A stretch of DNA of 45,134 nucleotides from VFMC01 sp037130535 (lineage in GTDB: Bacteria; Actinomycetota; Acidimicrobiia; Acidimicrobiales; Ilumatobacteraceae), in contig JBAXSU010000003.1 in NCBI GenBank assembly GCA_037130535.1, positions 1 through 45,134 on the forward strand. The letters are read 5' to 3'. The notes beneath the pieces are model-generated. The model did no database searches and was not told where the DNA came from. It was given only the letters and a program-made list of their open reading frames with translations. Made by a program: the position numbers and the translations under genes. Positions 38,654 through 45,134 of this stretch are shown here, one piece after another; position 1 is the first letter of the stretch; every line of letters starts with the position of its first letter.

Positions 38654-40549
38654 ATGGCTGCGCCGGTCAAGGTCTTCGTCGCAGCGCGCGGCAACGGGTT
38701 CATGCGCGACATCGCCGGGTGGTTGGTCGAGGCCGCTGCGCTCTCCGGCCGCGAGGCCGTGCTGGTCGACGACGCCCTGCCGGCCGCCGACGGGTCGATC
38801 AATCTGGTGGTGGCACCACACGAGTTCTTCGAACTCACCCGTGCGCCGCGCGCCCAACTGCAGCAGGCTGCGGCAGCGAGCGTGTGCGTGTGCACCGAAC
38901 AGCCGGGAACACCGTGGTTCCACCTGTCGGTCGATGCCTGTCGCCGTGGGCTGCACACCCTCGACATCAACCCCCAGGGCGTTGCCGCGCTGCAGGCCGT
39001 GGGTGTCGAGGCGCAGCATCTGCAACTGGGTGCGGTGCCGTCGATCGCGGTGGCCCCTCCCGGGGGCGACCGGCCGATCGACGTGCTGTTCCTCGGTGGA
39101 TTCGACGACCGCCGAGCCGCCGTGCTCGCCGAACTCGCTCCGTCGCTGGTGCACCGCCGCGCCGAGTTGCGCCTGTTCCGCTTCGACCGGCCCGCCACCA
39201 CCGACAGCCCCGGCGTGGTGTTCGGTGCCGACAAGTACCACCTGCTCGGCAGCGCCACCCTGCTCGTCAACCTGCACCGCGACCGTTCGGCCCATCTGCC
39301 CGCAGGCACCACCCCGCCCGCCTATGCCGAATGGGCGCGCCTGGTCGAGGCGATGGCCAACGGGTGCGTGGTGGTGAGCGAGCCGGCCGACAGTTGGGCG
39401 CCGCTCGCAGCAGGGGTGCATCTGGTCGAGACCCCGGTCGAGCACCTCGCCACAACGGTTGCCGGACTGCTCGACGATCCGGCCCGGTGCGCCCGCGTCG
39501 CCGAGGCCGCGTTCGCCGCAGTCACCGGCCCGTTGGCACTGGTCGGGTCGCTGGCACCGCACCTCGACCGGATCGAGCGCGAGGTGCTCCCCCGGCTCGG
39601 CGCGCACATGTCGCAGAGCCGACCCACACGCGGGCTGTGGCGGTTGGGCGCATCGCAGCAGCCGCCTCCGGTGCGCCTCGGCCCGTTCCGGCCGTATCTC
39701 GACGTGCAGCGCGAAGCCAAGCGCCTGGCGCTCGCCGAGGGTGCGGCGCTGCGCCACCTCGACGCCACGGCCTGCACACTGCGCCACGGCACCGACCAGC
39801 ACATCGAGCGCACCGCCACACCTGCGTACGCGACGGCGCAGCCGGCGGTGAGCGTCGTCGTGTCGCTCTACGACTACGCGGCCGTGGTGGCCGACACGCT
39901 CGACAGCATCGTCGCCAGCGAGGGCGTGCCGTTCGAGGTGATCGTGGTCGAGGACCACGCCACCGATACCAGCCGGGCGGTGGTGACGCGCTATCTCGAC
40001 GAGCACCCGCAGGTGCCGATGCTGCTGCTGGCGAAGGATGCCAACGAAGGTCTTGCGGCCGCCCGCAACACCGGCTTCGCTGCAGCTCGCACCGACCGGG
40101 TGATGGTGATGGACGCCGACAACCAGGTGTACCCCACCTGTCTGGAGCGACTGTCGGCGGCGCTCGACGCCGATCCCGGTGCCGCTGCCGCCTACGCCAT
40201 CCTCGAAGACTTCGGCGACCAGCGCGGCCTGCGCAGTGCGTTGGCGTGGGAACCACGGCGGCTCGCCGATGCCAACTACATCGATGCGCAGGCGATGTGG
40301 CGGCTCGATACGTGGCGCGATCTCGGCGGGTACCGGGGCGACGACGACCATGTGTTCGGGTGGGAGGACTGGGACCTGTGGTTGCGCCTGGCCGACCGGG
40401 GCGGGCACGCCGTGCTGGTGCCCCAGGCGCTCGGCCGCTACCGGGTGCAGCGGGGCTCGATGATCGCGCTCACCAACCTCGCCACCGACGACGCCATCGA
40501 GGCCATGCGCAGGCGCTATCCGCGGCTGCCCTGGCCCGAACGCGGGTGA
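38654..40549 (+). CDS. Two-domain glycosyltransferase: CgeB-like N-terminus plus GT2 C-terminus (paralogue)
   Basis: 631 residues, parallel along its whole length to the protein at 31249-33111: FMRDIAGWLVEAAALSGRE, VVAPHEFFEL, CTEQPGTPWFHL, VLFLGGFDDRRAAVL, FGADKYHLLGSATLLVNLHRD, EWARLVEAMANGCVVVSE, then the GT2 domain (VSVVVSLYDYAAVVADTL, VIVVEDHATDTS, VMDADNQVYPTC, GWEDWDLWLRLAD) and the end RYPRLPWPERG. Key GT2 residues are kept, with VEDHA replacing the other copy's VDDHS. It follows the small coiled-coil gene by 2 bp and precedes the ABC exporter genes. Confidence 0.87.
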   Translation: MAAPVKVFVAARGNGFMRDIAGWLVEAAALSGREAVLVDDALPAADGSINLVVAPHEFFELTRAPRAQLQQAAAASVCVCTEQPGTPWFHLSVDACRRGLHTLDINPQGVAALQAVGVEAQHLQLGAVPSIAVAPPGGDRPIDVLFLGGFDDRRAAVLAELAPSLVHRRAELRLFRFDRPATTDSPGVVFGADKYHLLGSATLLVNLHRDRSAHLPAGTTPPAYAEWARLVEAMANGCVVVSEPADSWAPLAAGVHLVETPVEHLATTVAGLLDDPARCARVAEAAFAAVTGPLALVGSLAPHLDRIEREVLPRLGAHMSQSRPTRGLWRLGASQQPPPVRLGPFRPYLDVQREAKRLALAEGAALRHLDATACTLRHGTDQHIERTATPAYATAQPAVSVVVSLYDYAAVVADTLDSIVASEGVPFEVIVVEDHATDTSRAVVTRYLDEHPQVPMLLLAKDANEGLAAARNTGFAAARTDRVMVMDADNQVYPTCLERLSAALDADPGAAAAYAILEDFGDQRGLRSALAWEPRRLADANYIDAQAMWRLDTWRDLGGYRGDDDHVFGWEDWDLWLRLADRGGHAVLVPQALGRYRVQRGSMIALTNLATDDAIEAMRRRYPRLPWPERG

Positions 40550-40568
40550 TCGCTACACTCCGGTCGCC

Positions 40569-41366
40569 ATGTCTTTGCGTACTGCGGCCGCCCACCGCAA
40601 CCTCCTGTATCTGCTGTCGCTGAAGGAGTTGCGCACGCGGTACAAGAAGTCGGTGCTGGGCTGGGCGTGGAGCCTGCTCAACCCGCTCACCCAGATGGCC
40701 ATCTTCAGCGTCATCTTCTTGTACGTGTTCAAGGCCACTCCCCCTCTGGGTGATCCGAGCGGCCTCAGCAACTTCCCGCTCTACTTCCTCAGCGGCGCGT
40801 TGCCGTTCAACTTCTTCTCGATCAGCGTCGGTGTGGCGATCGGTTCGGTGCAGGGTGGCGCGGGCCTCATCAAGAAGGTGCAGTTCCCCCACGAGCACCT
40901 GGTGTTCTCGGTCATCGTCGCCCAGTTCGTCACGCTGATGATCGAGTTGACCGTGCTCCTGGTGGCGCTGCTCATCGCCGGCAACATGGTGCTGCCGTGG
41001 ATCCCGGTGCTGTTGCTCATCCTCGGACTGCTGGCGCTGTTCACCACCGGGGTCGCCCTGGCGCTGTCGGCGGCCAACGTGTTCTTCCACGACGTCAACT
41101 ACCTGTGGGGCATCGCCGCGCAGATCCTGTTCTACGCCACGCCCATCATCTACAACCCGGCCACCATCGATGTCGCTGCCTTGCGCTGGGTGGCCAACTA
41201 CGGCCCGACGGGCAGTTTCATCACTGCCATTCACGACGTGGTGTACGACCTGCGCATGCCCGGCTTCGGCCGGGTCGCCCAACTGGCGGGCCTCGGGTTC
41301 GGGGTGTTCTTCGCTGGTGCCTGGGTGTTCAACCGGTTGTCGCCGCGGTTCGCGGAGGAGATGTGA
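40569..41366 (+). CDS. wzm: ABC-2 type polysaccharide exporter permease (Wzm-like)
   Basis: 265 residues. The N-terminal amphipathic part LYLLSLKELRTRYKKSVLGWAWSLLNPLTQMAIFSV (recognised by its LRTRYKxSxLGxxWxxLxP pattern) is diagnostic of O-antigen/teichoic-acid exporters. About six membrane helices follow, including FFHDVNYLWGIAAQILFYATPIIY. It forms the channel for a lipid-linked polymer with the ATPase encoded 3 bp downstream. TACACT at 40554-40559, nine bases before the ATG, is a possible -10. Confidence 0.9.
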   Translation: MSLRTAAAHRNLLYLLSLKELRTRYKKSVLGWAWSLLNPLTQMAIFSVIFLYVFKATPPLGDPSGLSNFPLYFLSGALPFNFFSISVGVAIGSVQGGAGLIKKVQFPHEHLVFSVIVAQFVTLMIELTVLLVALLIAGNMVLPWIPVLLLILGLLALFTTGVALALSAANVFFHDVNYLWGIAAQILFYATPIIYNPATIDVAALRWVANYGPTGSFITAIHDVVYDLRMPGFGRVAQLAGLGFGVFFAGAWVFNRLSPRFAEEM

Positions 41367-41369
41367 ACC

Positions 41370-42563
41370 ATGGCTGAACTGGCGCTCGAGGTCGACCACG
41401 TCACCAAGACGTTCCGCCTGCATCACGAGAAGACCAACTCGATCAAGCAACTCGTCGCAGGTCGCGGCCGGTCGCGTTACAACGATTTCGTCGCCCTGAA
41501 CGACGTGTCGTTCGACGTGAAAGAGGGCGAGGTCTTCGGGGTCATCGGCCAGAACGGTTCGGGCAAGTCGACGCTGCTGAAGTGCATGGCCGGCATCCTG
41601 CAGCCCAACTCGGGCTCGGTGCGGGTGCACAAGCGCATGTCGGCGCTGCTCGAACTGGGCGCCGGGTTCCACCCCGAGCTGTCGGGGCGCGACAACGTGT
41701 TCCTCAACGCCGCCATCCTCGGCATGTCGCGCAAGGACATCGCATCCCGCTTCGACGACATCGTCGAGTTCTCGGGCCTCGAGAGCTTCATCGACTCGCC
41801 GGTGAAGACCTACTCGTCGGGCATGTACGTGCGCCTGGCGTTCGCGGTGGCCATCAACGTCGACCCGAGCCTGTTGATCATCGACGAGATCCTGGCGGTG
41901 GGCGACGTGACGTTTCAGCAGCGCTGTCTCGAGAAGTTCGTCGAGTTCCGCAACGAGGGCCGCACGATCGTGCTCGTCACGCATGCGATGAACACGGTGA
42001 AGGACATGTGCGATCGGGCGATCTGGCTCACCCACGGGGTGATCACGGGCGAGGGCGACCCGGCCGATCTGGTGGATGCGTACACCGAGGCGATGCTGGG
42101 CATGCGCGACCGCAGCGCCGATGGCAGCATCCGCCGTGGCAGCGGTGAGGCGCGGATCGAACGGGTCGAACTGCTGGCAAACGACAACCCGGTGCCGGTG
42201 AAGCGGTTCCGTACGGGCGACTCGGTGCGGCTGCGCCTGCACTACCACAGCGAGAAGGGCGTGCCGCGGCCGGTGGTGGGGTTCGAGATCGAGCATCTCG
42301 GTGGCTCCACCGTCACCGCGCCCTGCACCCGCGACGTGGGGCAGATTCCCGAGGTGCTGTCGGGCGACGGGGTGATCGAGGTGGCCCTCACCGATGTGCC
42401 GCTGTTGCCGGGCACCTACGACCTGCACACCGAGATCACCGATTTCAACCGCACCCACGTGTACGACCGCCTCACGCTGGCGATGCGGTTCGACGTGATG
42501 ACGGGCAAACCGTACGAGACCGGTGGCGTGGTCACCCTGCGGCCGCAGTGGACGTTCGGGTGA
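41370..42563 (+). CDS. wzt: Polysaccharide exporter ATPase with C-terminal carbohydrate-binding domain (Wzt-like)
   Basis: 397 residues. The ATPase domain (1-250) has Walker A GQNGSGKST, signature YSSGMYVRLAFAVA, Walker B LLIIDEILAVGD and the switch His in LVTHAMN. Residues ~255-397 are a beta-sandwich like Wzt_C of E. coli O8/O9a (IERVELL, FRTGDSVRLRLHYHS, GFEIEHLGG, PGTYDLHTEITD). In that system the domain recognises the methyl/phosphate cap at the finished end of the glycan before export. The next gene encodes a coiled-coil methyltransferase, so a capped-chain checkpoint is a reasonable inference. Confidence 0.9.
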   Translation: MAELALEVDHVTKTFRLHHEKTNSIKQLVAGRGRSRYNDFVALNDVSFDVKEGEVFGVIGQNGSGKSTLLKCMAGILQPNSGSVRVHKRMSALLELGAGFHPELSGRDNVFLNAAILGMSRKDIASRFDDIVEFSGLESFIDSPVKTYSSGMYVRLAFAVAINVDPSLLIIDEILAVGDVTFQQRCLEKFVEFRNEGRTIVLVTHAMNTVKDMCDRAIWLTHGVITGEGDPADLVDAYTEAMLGMRDRSADGSIRRGSGEARIERVELLANDNPVPVKRFRTGDSVRLRLHYHSEKGVPRPVVGFEIEHLGGSTVTAPCTRDVGQIPEVLSGDGVIEVALTDVPLLPGTYDLHTEITDFNRTHVYDRLTLAMRFDVMTGKPYETGGVVTLRPQWTFG

Positions 42564-42580
42564 GGCCCCGGCCGTGTTCG

Positions 42581-42586
42581 TAGAAT
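42581..42586 (+). promoter_or_regulatory. -10 box for the methyltransferase gene
   Basis: TAGAAT lies seven bases before GTG 42594. The transcript would begin near 42593 and carry GGGAGG at 42598-42603 for the ATG at 42611. A six-codon frame (GTG 42594 to TGA 42612-42614) ends in an ATGA overlap with the gene and could be a tiny leader peptide. Confidence 0.4.
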
Positions 42587-42610
42587 CGCCGACGTGAGGG
42601 AGGTGCCCCG

Positions 42611-43600
42611 ATGAGCAGGCTGAGAGGCGCGTTGCGCAAGATCGCCCGGGTGCCCGGTGTGCGTCAGACGCGTACTGTCACCGAACGCGCTGTCACCCCG
42701 CACGTGCGTGCCGAGGTGCACCAGCTGCAGCTCCAGGTGGCCGAGTTGCGCGCTCAGCTCGACGCGGTCACCAACGGGATGAAGGCGCTCGAGGCGTTCC
42801 AGCCGGCCGTGTTCAACGCCATCGTGTCGACCAACGGCATCGCCCGCACCCTCACCCGCGAGACCGCGTCGTTCCGACGTCAGCTCACCGAACTCGACGA
42901 GCACGGCGGCAACATCATCGACGACACCATCGAGCGCACGATGCGGCCGCACATCGACACGATCGCCTGGCTGCTCACCCGCGTCGAGACGATCCGCGCC
43001 GAGATGATGCACGAACTGCGCTACGGCAGCGGGGGTTCCGGCGGCGCGCCGAGCGGTGGCGCTGTGCCGGTCGAGCCGCGGGTGATCACCGCGGGCTGTC
43101 TCGATGCCGACGAGGTGCGCCTCAACCTCGGTGCGGGCCACATCGCCCTGCCCGGTTTCGTCAACGTCGACCTGCGCGAGCTGCCCGGTATCGACGTGGT
43201 CGCACCGATCAACCGCCTGCCGGTGGCGCCCGCATCGGTCACCGAGATCTTCAGCAGCCACACGCTCGAGCACTTCCCCGAACTGCAACTCGGCCGCACG
43301 CTGCTGCCCTACTGGCACAGCCTGCTGAAGCCGGGGGGCACGTTCCGTGCGGTGGTGCCCGATCTCGAGGCGATGTCGAAGGCGTATGTGGGCGGGATGA
43401 TGCCGTTCGAGCAACTGCGCGCCGTCGCCTACGGCGGCCAGGAGTACGAGGGCGACTTCCACTTCACGGGCTTCACCCCCGAGTCGCTGGCGGCGCTGCT
43501 GCGCAGTGCCGGTTTCGACGATCCGGTGGTCATCGCCCGCGGCCGCCCCAACGGTGACTGCCTCGAGTTCGAGATCGCAGCCACCCGACCGGCGGGCTGA
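42611..43600 (+). CDS. Methyltransferase with N-terminal coiled coil (candidate chain terminator)
   Basis: 329 residues. A basic amphipathic start (MSRLRGALRKIARVPG) is followed by coiled-coil segments at ~31-62 (VRAEVHQLQLQVAELRAQL) and ~85-135, then a Gly/Ser linker (~140) and a methyltransferase domain from ~165: LNLGAGHIALPGFVNVDL as SAM motif I, IFSSHTLEHFPE, LLKPGGTFRAVVPDLEAM and a closing FTGFTPESLAALLRSAGF. A coiled coil plus methyltransferase next to a Wzt with a glycan-binding domain recalls WbdD, which caps O-antigen and measures its length, although domain order is reversed and no kinase is seen. GGGAGG lies seven bases before the ATG. Overlaps the next gene by one base. Confidence 0.82.
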   Translation: MSRLRGALRKIARVPGVRQTRTVTERAVTPHVRAEVHQLQLQVAELRAQLDAVTNGMKALEAFQPAVFNAIVSTNGIARTLTRETASFRRQLTELDEHGGNIIDDTIERTMRPHIDTIAWLLTRVETIRAEMMHELRYGSGGSGGAPSGGAVPVEPRVITAGCLDADEVRLNLGAGHIALPGFVNVDLRELPGIDVVAPINRLPVAPASVTEIFSSHTLEHFPELQLGRTLLPYWHSLLKPGGTFRAVVPDLEAMSKAYVGGMMPFEQLRAVAYGGQEYEGDFHFTGFTPESLAALLRSAGFDDPVVIARGRPNGDCLEFEIAATRPAG

Positions 43601-45069
43601 TGCGCGTCTCGGTCGTCATCTGCACCTACAACCGCGCCGACAGCCTCGGGGCGACGCTCGAGAGCCTGATCCATCAGCGCCACGCCGACCTCGAAGTGGT
43701 GGTGGTCAATGGCCCATCCACCGATCACACCCTCGATGTGCTGCTGCCCTGGGTCGACCGGGTGAAGGTGCAGCACTGCCCTGCCGCCAACCTGTCGATG
43801 TCGCGCAACATCGGCATCCGCGCCGCGGCGGGCGAGATCGTCGCGTTCATCGACGACGATGCACTGCCCGATTTCGAGTGGCTCACCCAGGCGCTGCCGG
43901 CGTTCGACGATCCGGGTGTGGGCGGTGTGGGCGGCATCGTGTTCGACCACACGGGCATGGACCTGCAGTACCGCTACAGCGCGGCGAACCGCTTCGGCGA
44001 GACCGAGTCGAGCACCCACCAGCCCTACGACGTGCAGTGTGCGCCCGGCTCGTTCCAGTTCCCCTACCTGCAGGGCACCAATGCCCTGTTCCGGCGCAGC
44101 GCGCTCGAGGAGGTGGGCGGGTTCGACGAGGTGTTCGAGTACTTCCACGACGAGACCGACCTGTGCTGCCGGCTGGTCGATGCAGGCTTCCTGCTGCGCC
44201 AGTTGCCCGACGCAGCGGTGCACCACAAGTTCCTGCCGTCGGGGATCCGCAACCACCACCGCGTGGTCACCAACTGGTTCCCGATCGTGAAGAACCAGAC
44301 GTACTTCGCCTACCGCCACGCCTGGGACGACTTCCCCGAGGTCGAGATCCACGAGCGCACCCGCCGGTTCATCCAGAGCCGTATCGACGACGCGCAGGCG
44401 CACGAAGATGCCGGCCGCCTGCCGGTGGGCTCGGCCCGGCGCTGTGCTGAACGGTGCGCCGAGGCGTTCTCGGCAGGGTTGAAGCTGGGCCACGAACGGC
44501 ACCGGGTGCGCCTCGGGCCGGTCACCTGGACCGCACCCGACTGGAAGCCGTTCCCCACGCTCGACGCGTCGCAGCGCCGCGCCATCACGTTCGTGTCGAG
44601 TGGCTACACCGGCAACATGACCGGTGGCATCGCCCGGTTCATCAGCGATCTCGCGCCCGCGCTGGCGCGTCGTGGGCACGAGGTGCGAGTGGTCACGCGC
44701 GCGGTCGGCCCGCCCGCGGTCGACCTCGAACAGGGTGTGTGGGTGCACCGCGTCGATGCCCCGCCCGCCGGTGCCGGTGGTGTGGCACCCGACGTGCTCG
44801 CCCATGTGAACGATTTCGCCACGGCTGCAGTGAACGAGCTCGAACGCATCAACCTGTGGGGCAGTCACGATCTGGTGTACGGCCCACTGTGGGATGTCGA
44901 GGTGCTGGGCGCACTGCGGCGCACGGCGCTGCCCGTCGTGGTGCAGGTGGCCACACCGCTGGCCATCGCGGCCGAGATGGCGGGTCACCTCGGCGACGAC
45001 GAGTCGGCGGCCGCGATGCGCCGGCTGCCGCTGCGTGTGTTGCTGTTGAACAGATGCTTGAGACGGTAA
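43600..45069 (+). CDS. GT2 glycosyltransferase fused to a truncated GT4 domain
   Basis: Residues ~1-290 are a complete GT2 domain: VSVVICTYNRADSLGATL, VVVNGPSTDHT, NLSMSRNIGIRAAAG, AFIDDDALPDFEW, LQGTNALFRRSALEEVGGF and ETDLCCRLVDAG. From ~325 a second glycosyltransferase begins (ITFVSSGYTGNMTGGIARFISDLAPALARRGHEVRVVT), a GT4 N-terminal half. It ends abruptly: after RRLPLRVLLL the frame reads NRCLRR and stops at 45067-45069, where GC content falls sharply. The true gene surely continued, so the stop is probably created by a junction near 45048 (contig chimera, insertion or frameshift). TGATG overlap with the upstream stop. Confidence 0.8.
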   Translation: MRVSVVICTYNRADSLGATLESLIHQRHADLEVVVVNGPSTDHTLDVLLPWVDRVKVQHCPAANLSMSRNIGIRAAAGEIVAFIDDDALPDFEWLTQALPAFDDPGVGGVGGIVFDHTGMDLQYRYSAANRFGETESSTHQPYDVQCAPGSFQFPYLQGTNALFRRSALEEVGGFDEVFEYFHDETDLCCRLVDAGFLLRQLPDAAVHHKFLPSGIRNHHRVVTNWFPIVKNQTYFAYRHAWDDFPEVEIHERTRRFIQSRIDDAQAHEDAGRLPVGSARRCAERCAEAFSAGLKLGHERHRVRLGPVTWTAPDWKPFPTLDASQRRAITFVSSGYTGNMTGGIARFISDLAPALARRGHEVRVVTRAVGPPAVDLEQGVWVHRVDAPPAGAGGVAPDVLAHVNDFATAAVNELERINLWGSHDLVYGPLWDVEVLGALRRTALPVVVQVATPLAIAAEMAGHLGDDESAAAMRRLPLRVLLLNRCLRR

Positions 45070-45134
45070 AGCAGACCACCCCAAAAACCACCGTAGAGCG
45101 CACAATGATGAGTTTTCGATCGGGATCTTTTTCT
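45048..45134. other. Composition break at the window end
   Basis: The final ~85 bases contain runs such as CCCCAAAAACC, GAGTTTTCGATC and a terminal CTTTTTCT, much more AT-rich than everything before. An alternative frame (MLETVKQTTPKTT from ATG 45053) is open to the window edge. Nothing recognisable is encoded; the junction may be a mis-assembly or the edge of an inserted element. Confidence 0.5.

Noticed and set aside
38309..40408. A 1437-residue minus-strand open frame (36095-40408)
   Set aside because: Only the part up to 38308 is glycosyltransferase-like. The rest is the antisense of the clear plus-strand gene at 38654-40549; long antisense frames are common in GC-rich DNA.

Overview
The window is GC-rich bacterial DNA with short intergenic gaps and many stop/start overlaps. 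It most likely comes from an actinomycete of the class Acidimicrobiia, probably close to Ilumatobacter. This placement is inferred from the three-fold surface repeat (RLVDTR ... GYVTAYPCG ... VDVNGW type) on the CAP-domain protein at 24876-26972, the actinobacterial homodimeric pyruvate dehydrogenase E1, the DUF427 protein, and the many apparently leaderless promoters. No rRNA, tRNA, CRISPR array, phage or insertion sequence was recognised.

Layout. 1-2331: flavinylation and redox genes (ApbE FMN transferase, a ferric-reductase-like heme membrane protein, a lipoprotein). 2336-9793 (minus): lipoamide dehydrogenase, a lipoyl-domain E2 acyltransferase, a natural LipB-LipA fusion, an M24 peptidase and a D-aminoacylase. 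9944-13715: a methyltransferase, two hypothetical membrane proteins and, at 11226-11858, a thioredoxin-fold lipoprotein whose active site is encoded as U-x-x-C with an in-frame TGA and a SECIS-like hairpin immediately downstream. 13810-24844: housekeeping and accessory genes (TIGR01777 epimerase, FAD oxidoreductase, divergent YceI/MarR pair, ArgJ, MazF-type toxin-antitoxin pair, DUF427, SDR/CoA-transferase divergent pair, RNase HI and AceE). 24876-26972: secreted CAP protein.

27135-45069: a polysaccharide locus. It holds six glycosyltransferases with GT2 domains (two of them a paralogous CgeB-like+GT2 pair), one large GT4 enzyme, two methyltransferases, a DUF2142 membrane protein, an ABC-2 exporter (Wzm/Wzt with a C-terminal carbohydrate-binding domain) and five very small coiled-coil proteins overlapping or abutting the glycosyltransferases. 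A coiled-coil methyltransferase directly downstream of Wzt suggests chain-length control by capping, in the manner of E. coli WbdD/Wzt. An HhH-GPD protein at 28060 sits inside the locus.

The strongest unexpected signals are: (1) the predicted UxxC selenoprotein, which ordinary annotation would cut to a 110-residue fragment; (2) a 13-bp tandem repeat at 35478-35529 in which every unit is a stop-start module, making a chain of three mini-ORFs between two genes; (3) a glycosyltransferase with no NUG start codon where one is needed, apparently starting at AUC; (4) a recurring leaderless promoter layout, a -10 hexamer exactly 6 nt (sometimes 7) before the start codon, including a 22-bp divergent region whose two -10 boxes overlap; (5) the LipB-LipA fusion. 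The last ~85 bases drop abruptly in GC and break the final gene, suggesting a contig-end chimera or an insertion boundary.
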